Of a DNA stretch of 64,000 nucleotides, positions 54,687-63,953 are shown piece after piece. The notes beneath the pieces were generated by a model. The model was not told where the DNA came from. It saw only the letters and a program-made list of their open reading frames with translations, and searched no databases. This DNA is from Herbaspirillum sp. 3R11. GTDB lineage: Bacteria > Pseudomonadota > Gammaproteobacteria > Burkholderiales > Burkholderiaceae_D. Both the position numbers and the translations under genes were made by a program. The stretch is from NCBI RefSeq assembly GCF_004563925.1, contig NZ_SPNJ01000006.1, positions 1 to 64,000 on the forward strand, written 5' to 3'. How positions within the stretch are numbered: position 1 is the stretch's first letter; each line of letters begins with the position of its first letter.

Positions 54687-54779
54687 TGCCCTGCCGTGAA
54701 TGACATTGCGCCGTCATCGGATTCGAGTAAGCTCCAGCGTGAATATTGATATCGATGAACTGACCACCCGGAAATCCCT

Positions 54780-55373
54780 TTGCGACTTTTTCTGCTTTGC
54801 TCACTTGTGGCGCTGTCCGGAACCGCCTGCATCGACGCCGACGCGCAAACCACCGCCGGCGAGCCCGACATCAGCGTCGTCATGACCCACGCCAAAGGCT
54901 ATCCGGTGTTTGCAGTGACGGCGAAGATGACCGCGAATGCCGACGTCGCGCGCAGCTGGAAAGTACTGACCGACTACGACCGGCTGGCCGAGTTCGTCCC
55001 CAACCTGTCGCGTTCGCAAGTCAGCTCGAGCGAAGGCAACGAGCGTGTCGTCACGCAGCACGGTTTCGCTCAATTCCTGTTCATCCGGCAAAACATCGAT
55101 CTGGTGCTGCACGTCACCGAACAACCGATGGAGGTCATCGACATCCGCCTGGTCAGCGGCAACATGCGCGAATATCAGGCGCGTTGGGAGTTGCAGGCGG
55201 TGTCGCCATTGCCGCAAGCGGGCGAGGACGGACTGGGGCGCACCCGCATTGCCTACGCCGGCATCATTGCGCCCGACTTTTATGTGCCGACGCTGTTCGG
55301 CGCAACACTGATGAAGCGCGACCTGCGCAACATGCTCAACGCCGTGAAGGCTGAAATGGAAAAGCGGCCCTGA
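54780..55373 (+). CDS. Secreted SRPBCC/START-like lipid-binding protein
   Basis: 197 residues. Start codon is TTG, with GGAAA a few bases before. A short signal peptide (LFLLCSLVALSGTACIDADA) is followed by a START-like domain (about 45-190): VFAVTAKMTANADVARSWKVLTDYDRLAEFVPNLSRSQV and NMREYQARWEL. Such domains bind hydrophobic ligands. The Cys in GTAC could be lipidated, though the +1 context is not ideal. The stop codon sits inside the loop of its terminator. Confidence 0.78.
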   Translation: MRLFLLCSLVALSGTACIDADAQTTAGEPDISVVMTHAKGYPVFAVTAKMTANADVARSWKVLTDYDRLAEFVPNLSRSQVSSSEGNERVVTQHGFAQFLFIRQNIDLVLHVTEQPMEVIDIRLVSGNMREYQARWELQAVSPLPQAGEDGLGRTRIAYAGIIAPDFYVPTLFGATLMKRDLRNMLNAVKAEMEKRP

Positions 55374-55382
55374 GGCCGCTTT
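55361..55382 (+). terminator. Hairpin overlapping the stop codon
   Basis: AAAGCGGCC and GGCCGCTTT close a CTGA loop in which TGA is the stop codon of the gene. The T-tract is short (TTTCG), so termination may be partial. It also lies between convergent genes. Confidence 0.6.
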
Positions 55383-55409
55383 CGCTATCGTGATGAAAAA
55401 CCGATCGGT

Positions 55410-55763
55410 TCAGACTATCCCGAGTATCGAATAACCATCGTCGCACAAGGCGTCGTAGCAACGCGTGCAGTGGTCGCAGAACAGGTGCGAGCGTTTGACC
55501 TGATGGCGGCGCAGCACCAGCTGGAGTGCGACGCCTTCGCAATGCGGGCAAGTCTCGCGCATGGTGCCGACCGGAATCGGATCGGGTGCGAGGAACATGC
55601 CGTTGTCGAGCACCATGCCTTCCACCACTTCGCGCGGATCTATTTCCAGCAACGTGATGTCGAGACGCTCGCGTCGGCGGTGCGGCCGGGGAGGGAGATT
55701 AACGCCGATGGCGCTGGTGTAGATGGATGAACGGTCTTCCGTTGCGACAGATGCAGGACTCAT
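55410..55763 (-). CDS. Small cytoplasmic protein with a Cys-rich zinc-binding-like motif
   Basis: 117 residues, no signal peptide. The C-terminal half has two CxxC-type pairs (CPHCEG, then CDHCTRC) arranged like a zinc ribbon. The N-terminal half includes RRRERLDITLLEIDPREVVEGMVLDNGMF. No family match. GGAGCACAG precedes the ATG at 55763; a longer frame upstream has no similarity. Function unknown. Confidence 0.7.
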   Translation of the reverse strand: MSPASVATEDRSSIYTSAIGVNLPPRPHRRRERLDITLLEIDPREVVEGMVLDNGMFLAPDPIPVGTMRETCPHCEGVALQLVLRRHQVKRSHLFCDHCTRCYDALCDDGYSILGIV

Positions 55764-55977
55764 TACTGTGCTCCTTTTGGTCGACAGATAAGTGCGCTGT
55801 TTTTCTGATGGAATACCCAATCTAGTCAAGATAAAGACCAAGTGCAAGGTCGAATTGAGAATAGTTTTTGAATCTCGTTTTATAGATCGATCGTTCGATG
55901 TTTTGCTAGAAAGATTGTCGAAAATCACATTGGCCAACCTACCCGACGCGAGGATGCCTGCCGGCATTGTCTGTCTG
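55764..55977. other. Intergenic, promoter of the small Cys-rich protein
   Basis: 214 bp, AT-rich at 55790-55930 (TTTTTGAATC, TTTTATAGATCGATCG). Contains ATCGATCG. No gene seen. Confidence 0.35.
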
Positions 55978-56661
55978 CTACGCCGCCGCTTTTTTCTGAA
56001 AGCGTTTGACGCACAGCGACACGCTGAAGCAGATCGCGAAATACACCGCCCCGGCGAAGAACAGCAGCTCGATGATGCGGCCGTCACGTTCGCCGATGCT
56101 GTAGGCGCGACCAAAGAAATCCGCCAGCGCGCTGACGTACACCAGCGACGTGTCCTGGAACAAAATGATGCCTTGCGTCAGCAGCAACGGCACCATGTTG
56201 CGGAACGCCTGCGGCAAGATGATCAGGCGCATCGTCTGCGTGTAGGTCAATCCCAGTGCGAACGCCGCAGCGAGTTGGCCGCGCGCCACGCTCTTGATGC
56301 CGGCGCGGATGATTTCGGAATAGTAGGCCGCCTCGAACAATGAAAACGCCACCAGCGCCGAGATCATCCGCAGGTCGTTCGACGCCGACAGGTGGAACAC
56401 CTTCTGCAGCAGCTGCGGCACGATCAGGAAGAACCACAGCAGCACCATCACCAGCGGTATCGAGCGGAACAGGTTGACGTAGCCGCTGGCGAACCACTGC
56501 AACGGCTTCGACGACGACAGCCGCATCATCGCCAGCAGCGTGCCCCAGACGATCCCGAACGCGATTGCGGTGGCGGTGATCTGCAGCGAGATCGCCATGC
56601 CATGGCCGAGCACCTGAATGGCTGCGGGCGTGATGGAACTGAAATCGAATTGATAGCTCAT
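55978..56661 (-). CDS. Amino-acid ABC permease (GltK-like)
   Basis: 227 residues, about five membrane helices. The ATPase-contact loop is [31 protein letters not shown]. Last gene of a unit. No ATPase gene follows it. Confidence 0.9.
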   Translation of the reverse strand: MSYQFDFSSITPAAIQVLGHGMAISLQITATAIAFGIVWGTLLAMMRLSSSKPLQWFASGYVNLFRSIPLVMVLLWFFLIVPQLLQKVFHLSASNDLRMISALVAFSLFEAAYYSEIIRAGIKSVARGQLAAAFALGLTYTQTMRLIILPQAFRNMVPLLLTQGIILFQDTSLVYVSALADFFGRAYSIGERDGRIIELLFFAGAVYFAICFSVSLCVKRFQKKAAA

Positions 56662-56676
56662 GACCGTGCGCCCTGT

Positions 56677-57411
56677 CTATTTTCCGCCGCCGAAGCCCGG
56701 CAGCGCAACACGGCTTTCGAGCCGGCGCATCAGCATCATGAGCGTGATGTTGATCAGCATGTAGGTCAGCGTGACGGCGATGAAGGCTTCATACGGTTGC
56801 GCGGTGTAGTCGACCAGCTGGCGTCCTTGCGCGGCGAGTTCCAGCAGGCCGATGGTGGAGGCCACCGCCGAGTTCTTGAAGATGTTCAGGAACTCCGATG
56901 TCAGCGGCGGCAAGATAATGCGGAACGACATCGGCAGCAGCACATAGCGATACGTCTGCGCCAGCGTGAAGCCGACCGCCAGCCCGGCATTCTTTTGTCC
57001 CGGCGGCAAGGCGCCGATGCCCGAGCGCACCTGTTCGCACACGCGCGCGGCGGTGAAGAAGCCCAGGCACAGCATGGCGGTGGTGAACTGCTGCGCCAGC
57101 GGGCTCATGCTCTTGATGTCGTCGCCAATGCCGAACGGCAGCACCTCGGGCATGGCGAAATACCAGATGAAGACTTGCACCAGCAGCGGCACGTTGCGGA
57201 ACAGTTCGACATAGGTTGCCGCCGCGCCGCGCAGCCAGCGATTGGGCAGCGTGCGCATGATGCCCAGCACGGTGCCCAGCGCCAGGGCAAGGCACCAGGC
57301 CGACAAGCCGAGCGCCAGCGTCACCGACAAACCCGACAGCAGCCAGTCGGCGTAGGTCTGGTTGTCGGCGGCCTGGTGGAGGAAGACGCTCCAGTTCCAG
57401 CGGTAGTCCAT
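56677..57411 (-). CDS. Amino-acid ABC permease (GltJ-like)
   Basis: 244 residues, about five to six membrane helices. The contact loop is AVGFTLAQTYRYVLLPMSFRIILPPLTSEFLN. It forms the permease heterodimer with the gene 15 bp downstream, as in the glutamate/aspartate importer. Confidence 0.9.
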   Translation of the reverse strand: MDYRWNWSVFLHQAADNQTYADWLLSGLSVTLALGLSAWCLALALGTVLGIMRTLPNRWLRGAAATYVELFRNVPLLVQVFIWYFAMPEVLPFGIGDDIKSMSPLAQQFTTAMLCLGFFTAARVCEQVRSGIGALPPGQKNAGLAVGFTLAQTYRYVLLPMSFRIILPPLTSEFLNIFKNSAVASTIGLLELAAQGRQLVDYTAQPYEAFIAVTLTYMLINITLMMLMRRLESRVALPGFGGGK

Positions 57412-57438
57412 GTGGTGTTCTCAGGATGTGCGCAGCGC

Positions 57439-58005
57439 TCAGGCCGGCGGTTCAGTAAAAGGCAGCGAGCTCTGGCCTTCGGCGCGCATGCCGAAGACGT
57501 TGAGCGTCATCGCCACCAGCGCGTAGTAGCCGAGCAGCCCGATCAGGTTGACCACCACCTTGATGCCGAACAATTCCAGCGCACGCGCATAGGTCGCATC
57601 GGTGACGCGCTTGCGCTGACCGAGCTCGGTGGCGAAGGACCAGATCACGCGTTCGTCTTCCAGCGCAAACACCGGTGTCTTGCCCTGCCGGATCTGCTCG
57701 GCGACGTCCGCGGACAGACCGGCGTCGACCGCGATCGGCAGGTGGATGTACCACTCGGCCTGCGACTGCCATTGCTGCGCGGTGACCAGAATCGCCAGCT
57801 CGGACAAGCGCAGCGGCAGGCCGGTTTCATAGCGGCAGTAGGCGCCGAGCTTTTGCGCCAGCTGGCCGAATTCCGGACTGTGGATCCAGCTCACGAACGG
57901 CCCGTTGAGATTGCCGCGCGGGCCCGACAGGATGTCGTCGAGCAGCGCTTTCTGGTCGGGCGTGGCGTGGGCTGCGTCGAATACGGGCAGGCGTGATTGG
58001 CTCAT
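57439..58005 (-). CDS. Carboxymuconolactone-decarboxylase-family protein
   Basis: 188 residues, no signal peptide. CMD core LPLRLSELAILVTAQQWQSQAEWYIHLPIAVDAGL, with the E-W-x-x-H pattern of gamma-carboxymuconolactone decarboxylase and no CxxC (so not AhpD peroxidase-like). It is placed inside a transporter unit between binding-protein and permease genes, which is unusual. GGAGCAACC precedes the ATG. Confidence 0.82.
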   Translation of the reverse strand: MSQSRLPVFDAAHATPDQKALLDDILSGPRGNLNGPFVSWIHSPEFGQLAQKLGAYCRYETGLPLRLSELAILVTAQQWQSQAEWYIHLPIAVDAGLSADVAEQIRQGKTPVFALEDERVIWSFATELGQRKRVTDATYARALELFGIKVVVNLIGLLGYYALVAMTLNVFGMRAEGQSSLPFTEPPA

Positions 58006-58038
58006 GTGGTTGCTCCGGAGTGAATAAAAGCGTTCAGC

Positions 58039-58944
58039 TTAATCCATCGGTTTGTCGCTTGGATTGGCGTACAGCTTTTTCACGTCTTCCGGCATCGGGA
58101 AATTGAAGCTGATGTTCTTCGGCGGAATCGGGAAAGTGAACCACTTGGCGTACATGCGGTTGATCTCGCCGCTCTTCATCAGGCCGCTCAGCGCGCCGTC
58201 GACCAGCTGCTTGAACTGCGGGTCGTCCTTGCGCACCATGAAGCCGTACGGTTCGGCGCCGAACGGCGTGCCGGTCAGCAGCCAGTCGTTGGGCTTTTGC
58301 GCGGTGGTGCGCGCACCGGCCAGCAGGATGTCGTCCATCACGTAGGCGGCGACGCGGCCCGATTGCAGGATCAGGAAGGCTTCGCCGTAGTCCTTGGCGC
58401 TCTGGATCTGCATGTTCATCTTGCGGCGCTCGTTGAGTGTGCGCAGCAGACGTTCCGAGGTGGTGCCGGCGTTGGTCACGACGGCCTTGCCGGCGAGGTC
58501 GGGGAAGTCCTTGATGCCGCTGTCCTTGCGCGTCAGGATGCGGCTGCTGGCGACGAAGAAGGTGGTGTTGAAGGAGACCTGCTGCCAGCGATCCTTGAGG
58601 TTGCTGGTGACGCCGCATTCCAGATCGATGGTGCCGTTCTGCAGCAGCGGCGTGCGGTTCTGCGAAGTCACCGGGATCATGCGCACTTCCAGGTTGGGCA
58701 GGTTCAGCTTGGCCTTGACCGCGTCGATGGCCTTGTTGCACAGGTCTTGCGAATAGCCGACCACCTTCTGGTTTTCATCGTAGTAGGAAAACGGAATCGA
58801 GCTGGTGCGGTGGCCAATGGCGATGACGTTGCCGTCCTTGATCTTTTGCAGCGTCGGACCGAGGCCGGCGTCGGCGGCGTGCACGGTGCTCGCACAGGCC
58901 AGCGTGGACAACAATGCAAGCAGCGGGTAAGTAAATCTTTTCAT
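58039..58944 (-). CDS. Glutamate/aspartate-type ABC binding protein (GltI-like)
   Basis: 301 residues. Signal peptide to about 23 (VHA-ADAG), then GPTLQKIKDGNVIAIGHRTSSIPFSYYDENQKVVGYSQDLCNKAIDAVK, which resembles GltI. AGGAGAGGAAG precedes the ATG at 58944. Its amino-acid specificity is inferred from family only. It belongs with the two permeases downstream. Confidence 0.9.
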   Translation of the reverse strand: MKRFTYPLLALLSTLACASTVHAADAGLGPTLQKIKDGNVIAIGHRTSSIPFSYYDENQKVVGYSQDLCNKAIDAVKAKLNLPNLEVRMIPVTSQNRTPLLQNGTIDLECGVTSNLKDRWQQVSFNTTFFVASSRILTRKDSGIKDFPDLAGKAVVTNAGTTSERLLRTLNERRKMNMQIQSAKDYGEAFLILQSGRVAAYVMDDILLAGARTTAQKPNDWLLTGTPFGAEPYGFMVRKDDPQFKQLVDGALSGLMKSGEINRMYAKWFTFPIPPKNISFNFPMPEDVKKLYANPSDKPMD

Positions 58945-58999
58945 GGCGCTTCCTCTCCTGAAGATGTAGATGGGTGCTGCTTGAGTGTTTGTTATTGAT

Positions 59000-60322
59000 T
59001 TATGCGAGTGCTGCGTCGACGGCCGGAACCAGGCGTTCAACCATGGCGTCGATGTCGGCGGCGGTGCTGATGAACGGCGGCGCGATCAGGATGTGGTCGC
59101 CCTGGCGGCCGTCGACGGTGCCGCCCATCGGATACACCAGCAGGCCGCGCTGCATGGCTTCGCTCTTGACGCGGCTGTGCGTGCGGCGCGCCGGATCGAG
59201 CGGCTGCTTGCTGTCGCGATCGGCCACCAGTTCGACGCCGACGAACAGGCCGCGGCCGCGCACGTCGCCCACATTCGGATGGTTGGCGAAGACTTCACGC
59301 AGGCGGGCGCGCAGTTGTTCGCCGCGCGCCTGCACGTTCTGCAGCAGCTGTTCTTCGCGAATCGTTTGTTGCACAGCGAGCGCGGCGGCGCAGGCGGTGG
59401 CGTGGCCGATGTAGGTATGGCCGTGCTGGAAGAAGCCGCTGCCGCCGACCACCGTGTTGTAGATGCGGTCGCTGGCGATCATGGCGCCGATCGGCTGGTA
59501 GCCGGCGCCCAGGCCCTTGGCGATGACCAGGATGTCAGGTGCGATGCCGTCTTCGGCGCAGGCGTACAGATGACCGGTACGGCCCATGCCGGACATGACT
59601 TCGTCGAGGATCAGCAGGACGCCGTACTTGTCGCAGACGGCGCGGATCTTCTTGAAATAGTCCCCCACCGGCGGCACCGCGCCGGCGGTGGCGCCGACCA
59701 CGGTCTCGGCGACGAAAGCGGCAACCTCATCGGCGCCGAGCTCGAGGATCTTGGCTTCCAGTTCGTCGGCCAGGCGTTGCACGTACTGCGCGTCGGATTC
59801 GCCGCTTAGCTGCTCGCGGTAGGCATAGCACGGCGCGACGTGATGCGACGGCGTCAGCAGCGGCAGGAAAGCTTCGCGACGCCAGGCGTTGCCGCCGATG
59901 GCCAGCGCGCCGAGCGTGTTGCCGTGATAGCTCTGGCGGCGCGCGATGAAGTGGCGGCGCTGCTTTTGGCCGTTCTCGACGAAGTACTGGCGCGCCAGCT
60001 TGAGCGCCGCCTCCACCGCTTCCGAACCGCCCGACAGGAAGTACACGTGATTCAGGTCGCCCGGCGCCGACGCGCTCAGTTCGTCGGCCAGTTGTTCGGC
60101 GACGGCGGTGGTAAAGAACGAGGTGTGCGCGTAAGCCAGCTCGTCAACCTGCTTGTGGATCGCCGCCAGTACGCGCGGATGACCGTGGCCCAGACAGGAC
60201 ACCGCCGCGCCGCCACAGGCGTCGAGGTAACGCTTGCCCTTGCTGTCGATCAGCTCGATGCCCTCGCCCGCCGTGGCGACCGGCAGGTTCATTTTTGGAT
60301 AACGATGGAAGACGTGTGTCAT
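59000..60322 (-). CDS. Class III (omega-type) aminotransferase
   Basis: 440 residues. PLP-enzyme elements: GSEAVEAALKLARQYF, HGNTLGALAIGG, LLILDEVMSGMGRTG with the PLP-N1 Asp, and the PLP Lys in LVIAKGLGAGYQP. It transfers an amino group from an amine or beta/omega amino acid to a 2-oxoacid. First gene of the transport unit and carrying an RpiR-type operator in its promoter. Start 60322 (MTHVFHRYP) begins the conserved region; an earlier start at 60355 is possible. Confidence 0.9.
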   Translation of the reverse strand: MTHVFHRYPKMNLPVATAGEGIELIDSKGKRYLDACGGAAVSCLGHGHPRVLAAIHKQVDELAYAHTSFFTTAVAEQLADELSASAPGDLNHVYFLSGGSEAVEAALKLARQYFVENGQKQRRHFIARRQSYHGNTLGALAIGGNAWRREAFLPLLTPSHHVAPCYAYREQLSGESDAQYVQRLADELEAKILELGADEVAAFVAETVVGATAGAVPPVGDYFKKIRAVCDKYGVLLILDEVMSGMGRTGHLYACAEDGIAPDILVIAKGLGAGYQPIGAMIASDRIYNTVVGGSGFFQHGHTYIGHATACAAALAVQQTIREEQLLQNVQARGEQLRARLREVFANHPNVGDVRGRGLFVGVELVADRDSKQPLDPARRTHSRVKSEAMQRGLLVYPMGGTVDGRQGDHILIAPPFISTAADIDAMVERLVPAVDAALA

Positions 60323-60378
60323 GAAGCTGGCCTTGTGCGTTCGAATTGGGGCCAACTATAAATTGAAAGAAATGCTTT

Positions 60379-60394
60379 TGCAACGTTTGTTGCA
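60379..60394. promoter_or_regulatory. RpiR-type operator, site 1
   Basis: TGCAAC-GTTT-GTTGCA, perfect 6-bp arms with a 4-nt spacer, 57 to 72 bp before the aminotransferase start. Confidence 0.65.
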
Positions 60395-60546
60395 TAAATA
60401 CTTTATTACGCACTTTTTGGTGCATTGCGGCGTAACTCCGCACCAAATCAGGTCGTCTCGCGAATCGTCATCGAACGGCGCGTAAAGACAGCGCCTCCGG
60501 GCACTGCGGGGGCATCGTGGTGGATCAGGACGGGGGAAATCATTGC

Positions 60547-60562
60547 CGCAACACTTGTTGCA
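60547..60562. promoter_or_regulatory. RpiR-type operator, site 2
   Basis: CGCAAC-ACTT-GTTGCA, the same motif with one mismatch, in the spacer after the rpiR-type gene. A further half-site TGCAACG lies at 60571-60577. Confidence 0.55.
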
Positions 60563-60594
60563 GTGGATGTTGCAACGTGAACTGGTCGAGCAAC

Positions 60595-61506
60595 TTACTT
60601 GTTGCCGGCTTTCACGTGATTCACATAAGCGCCGCTCTGGTACAGCTCTTCCTCGGCGTGCTCCAGGCGCTTGACGGCCTTGTCGTCGTCGAGCGAAATC
60701 ACCAGTTCGATCAGGCTTTCCGCCACTGCAATGGCAGCCGCCATCGACGGGAAAAACGACGGGCTTTCATGCGAGAACAGGATGGTGTGATCGGCCTGCA
60801 GCGCGATCGGCGCCACTGCGCTGTCGGTCAGCGCGATCAGCTTGCTGCCGGCGCGCTTGGCGGCGTCGGCCACTTGCACCGCTTCGATCGAATATGGCGC
60901 AAAACTGATGACGATCGTTGCGTCCTGCGGCGCGACGGCGCGCAGCTCCATCGCCAGCGAACCGGCTGTGCCCTTGATCAGCGTGACGCTGGGGCGGAAC
61001 AGGCGATACAGATATTCCAGCATGAAGGCCACCGAATACGCCGCGCGGAAGCCGGCGATATGCACGTGGCGCGCCTTGGTCAGCGTGCGCGCGGCGCGCA
61101 GCAGTTCGTCGGCGTTCTTCGGCTCGGAAGCATCGAGGTTGGCGCGCTGGGCCTGGAAGATTTCGGCGATCAGGATGTCGCTGTTGTTGCGCTTGACCAG
61201 GCTCTGCGCCTTGTAGGCGTAGGCCTTGGGCGTGACCGCCAGGCGCTCGACGAACAGCGCGCGCAGCTCCCCCCAGCCGGGAAAGCCCAGGTATTGCGAC
61301 AGCCGCACTAGCGTCGACGGCTGCACCCCCGCACGCGTGGCGACCGCGCGCATGGTCGACACCGCCACCTCACCCGGATTGTCGAGCAGGAAGGCGGCGC
61401 CGGCCTGGAACTGCGGGCGCATGTCGGCGTAGTTGGCGCGGATCAGGGCGTCGAGTTCGGCGAAATTGGCGGGAATGTCAGCGTGGGCAGCGGTGGAATC
61501 CGTCAT
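60595..61506 (-). CDS. MurR/RpiR-family regulator
   Basis: 303 residues. N-terminal RpiR helix-turn-helix (TMRAVATRAGVQPSTLVRLSQYLGFPGWGELRALFVERL) and a SIS domain (about 130-275), which normally binds phosphosugars or similar ligands. It is followed by the aminotransferase/ABC unit on the same strand and by repeated motifs in both upstream regions, indicating local control plus autoregulation. Confidence 0.92.
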   Translation of the reverse strand: MTDSTAAHADIPANFAELDALIRANYADMRPQFQAGAAFLLDNPGEVAVSTMRAVATRAGVQPSTLVRLSQYLGFPGWGELRALFVERLAVTPKAYAYKAQSLVKRNNSDILIAEIFQAQRANLDASEPKNADELLRAARTLTKARHVHIAGFRAAYSVAFMLEYLYRLFRPSVTLIKGTAGSLAMELRAVAPQDATIVISFAPYSIEAVQVADAAKRAGSKLIALTDSAVAPIALQADHTILFSHESPSFFPSMAAAIAVAESLIELVISLDDDKAVKRLEHAEEELYQSGAYVNHVKAGNK

Positions 61507-61577
61507 GGCGGGCGTAGGCGTGGATGAATAGATCGGCGAGGCTGCATTGTTTCACAAATTGCAGCGGCGCAGGCGCG

Positions 61578-61593
61578 TGCAACATTGGTTTCA
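61578..61593. promoter_or_regulatory. RpiR-type operator, site 3
   Basis: TGCAAC-ATTG-GTTTCA, one mismatch from the site 1 arms, same 4-nt spacer. It lies 72 bp upstream of the rpiR-type start, suggesting autoregulation. Confidence 0.5.
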
Positions 61594-61633
61594 TTTCTGG
61601 CCCCCGTGCCGCATACCGTCAGGGATGACATTT

Positions 61634-61653
61634 GGAATAAGAATTGTTATCAT
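61634..61653 (+). promoter_or_regulatory. Fur-like box of the siderophore receptor
   Basis: GGAATAAGAATTGTTATCAT fits the common Fur-box form AATNAGAATNNTTATC. It lies about 115 bp before the receptor start, in an AT-rich promoter region. Confidence 0.6.
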
Positions 61654-61766
61654 CTAGGAATAAGTCGAGATAAAAACCAAATAATTCAGCGACTTACTCC
61701 AGATACCCAGCTCCCGATTTTATCGTTGCCAGGCACAGGACCACGATAACTTAGAGGGAATCCACC

Positions 61767-63953
61767 ATGTCATACCGCTCGTTCAACGCGCGGCCGACGG
61801 CTGTTTCAGCCGCCGTGGCCGCCGCCTTGTTTTGCATCGCCAACGCCGCGTCCGCACAAGAAGCCGCCGGCACCCTGCCGGAAGTCAGCGTCACCGCCAC
61901 CACCGACCAGACCGCCACCGGTCCGGTCAGCGGCTTCGTCGCAAAGAAGACCCTGACCGGCAGCAAGACCGAAACGCCATTGCTGGAAACGCCGCAGTCG
62001 GTATCTGTCGTCACGCGTGACGAAATGAACACACGCGGCGCACAAAACCTGACCGAGGCGCTGGCCTACACCCCCGGCGTCGGCGCCCCCTACCCCGACC
62101 CCAACGGCGATTGGCAATACATTCGCGGCTTCTTCGCGTCGCAATATCTGGACGGCCTGCGCGTGGTCTATTCGGGTGGCGGCGGCGCCGTCACCATGCG
62201 TACCGAAACCTGGGGCCTGGAGCGCGTCGAAGTATTGCGCGGCCCGGCCTCGGTGCTGTACGGCACCAACGCGCCGGGCGGCATCGCCAACTCGGTCAGC
62301 AAGCGCCCCACCGCGGAACCGATCCGTGAACTGCAAGTGCAATACGGCAGCTTCGACCGCAAGCAGGCCGCCTTCGATATCGGCGGCGCCATCGATGAAG
62401 ACGGCAAGCTCAGCTACCGCCTCAACGGCCTGATCCGCGAGGCCGGCACCAGTGTCGACGGCGTCAAGAACAACCGCCGCTACTTCGCGCCGGCCATCAC
62501 CTGGCGGCCGTCCGCCGACACCAGCTTCACGCTGCTGGCGCATTACCTGAGCGAAGACCTGAGCCCGCGCAATTTCATACCCTCCAAAGGCACGCTGTTT
62601 GTGAATCCGCTCGGCCAGATTGCCCGCGACCGCAATCTCGGCGAACCGGATTACAACATCTATACACGTGAGCAACACGCCGTCGGTTATGCGTTCGAGC
62701 ACCGCTTCAACGATGCGCTGACATTGCGCCAGAACTTCCGCTTCACCGACGTCAACGCCTATTCGCGCGCGATCTCGCCGACCAGTTTCGCCAACCTGCA
62801 GGCCGACAATCGCACGGTGTTGCGTTCGGCGTCGCAAGCCTGGCGCCAAAGCCAGACCACCAACGTCGACACCCATCTGGAAGCAAAATTCGACACCGGT
62901 CCGGTCAAACACACCAGCCTGGTCGGTTTCGACTACTCGCAGTATGAAGAAGACACGCGTTCGGCCAGCGCCACGGCCCGGTCGATCGACATTTTCAATC
63001 CGGTGTACGGCACCCTGCCGACCTCGGCGTACACCTTTGCCGTACCGACCCTGCAAAAGCAGGAGCGCCCCGGCGTCTACCTGCAAGATCAGGCGGCCCT
63101 GGGCAACTGGCGCTTCACGCTGGCCGGCCGCTATGAGCAGGCGCGTACCAGCACCCGCAATCAGAGCACCCTCGCCACCACGGCCAAGCTGGAAGACAGC
63201 GCGTTCACCAAACGCCTGGCGGCCCTGTACCTGTTCGACAATGGCGTCGCGCCCTACGTGAGCTATTCGGAATCTTTCGAACCGCTCAGCGGCACCGACT
63301 TCTTCGGCAAGCCGTTCATCCCGACCAAGGGCGTGCTGTATGAAACCGGCGTGCGCTATCAGCCGAAGGCGTACAACGCGCTGTTTTCTGCTGCGGTGTA
63401 TCAACAGAAGCAGAAGAACAACACCATGACCGATCCGGATCCGACACACGTCTGCGCCGGATCCACCACCTGCTCGGTACAGACCGGTGAATTGCGCACC
63501 CAGGGCATCGAACTGGAAGCCAAGCTGACGCTGGAAAGCGGCGTCAACCTGACCGCCGCCTACGCTTACACCGCTGGCAAATACCTGAAGGCCAGTGCAC
63601 CGGCGCAGGACAAGGCGCCGACCTCGCTGGCGCCGCATACGGCATCGGTGTGGGCCGACTACGAGGTGAAGAACGGTCCGTTGAACGGTCTCGGCTTCGG
63701 TGCGGGTGCACGCTACACCGGTAAAATGTGGCTCGACGCCGGCAACACGCAAAAGATCGCGTCGTTCACCCTGGTCGATGCGATGTTGCGTTACGACCTG
63801 GCGAAACTGGATCCGAAACTCAAGGGCGCACGCCTGGCCTTCAACATCCAGAACCTGTTTGACAAAGTGTATTACCCCGGCATCTGTTCCACCACTTACT
63901 GCCTGTACGGCGAAGGCCGCACGGCGACGGCAACGCTGTCGTATGGCTGGTAA
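61767..63953 (+). CDS. TonB-dependent siderophore receptor
   Basis: 728 residues. Signal peptide 1-30 (SAQ-EAAG), plug domain (about 60-170: ETPLLETPQSVSVVTRDEMNTRGAQNLTEALAYTPGV, WGLERVEVLRGPASVLYGTNAPGGIANSVSKRP) and a 22-strand barrel ending ATLSYGW with a terminal aromatic. The plug opening is typical of FhuA/FpvA-type ferric-siderophore receptors. A CAGSTTCS Cys pair lies in an extracellular loop near 570. GAGGGAATCC precedes the ATG. No sigma/anti-sigma pair is adjacent and no N-terminal signalling domain is present, so control is by Fur. The cognate siderophore is unknown. Confidence 0.93.
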   Translation: MSYRSFNARPTAVSAAVAAALFCIANAASAQEAAGTLPEVSVTATTDQTATGPVSGFVAKKTLTGSKTETPLLETPQSVSVVTRDEMNTRGAQNLTEALAYTPGVGAPYPDPNGDWQYIRGFFASQYLDGLRVVYSGGGGAVTMRTETWGLERVEVLRGPASVLYGTNAPGGIANSVSKRPTAEPIRELQVQYGSFDRKQAAFDIGGAIDEDGKLSYRLNGLIREAGTSVDGVKNNRRYFAPAITWRPSADTSFTLLAHYLSEDLSPRNFIPSKGTLFVNPLGQIARDRNLGEPDYNIYTREQHAVGYAFEHRFNDALTLRQNFRFTDVNAYSRAISPTSFANLQADNRTVLRSASQAWRQSQTTNVDTHLEAKFDTGPVKHTSLVGFDYSQYEEDTRSASATARSIDIFNPVYGTLPTSAYTFAVPTLQKQERPGVYLQDQAALGNWRFTLAGRYEQARTSTRNQSTLATTAKLEDSAFTKRLAALYLFDNGVAPYVSYSESFEPLSGTDFFGKPFIPTKGVLYETGVRYQPKAYNALFSAAVYQQKQKNNTMTDPDPTHVCAGSTTCSVQTGELRTQGIELEAKLTLESGVNLTAAYAYTAGKYLKASAPAQDKAPTSLAPHTASVWADYEVKNGPLNGLGFGAGARYTGKMWLDAGNTQKIASFTLVDAMLRYDLAKLDPKLKGARLAFNIQNLFDKVYYPGICSTTYCLYGEGRTATATLSYGW

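Noticed and set aside
55764..56114. Long N-terminal extension of the Cys-rich small protein
   Set aside because: It overlaps the permease gene and has no similarity; the ATG at 55763 has a good ribosome-binding site.
61806..63752. Long minus-strand open frame opposite the TonB receptor
   Set aside because: The receptor has signal peptide, plug and terminal aromatic; the opposite frame has none and is a shadow.
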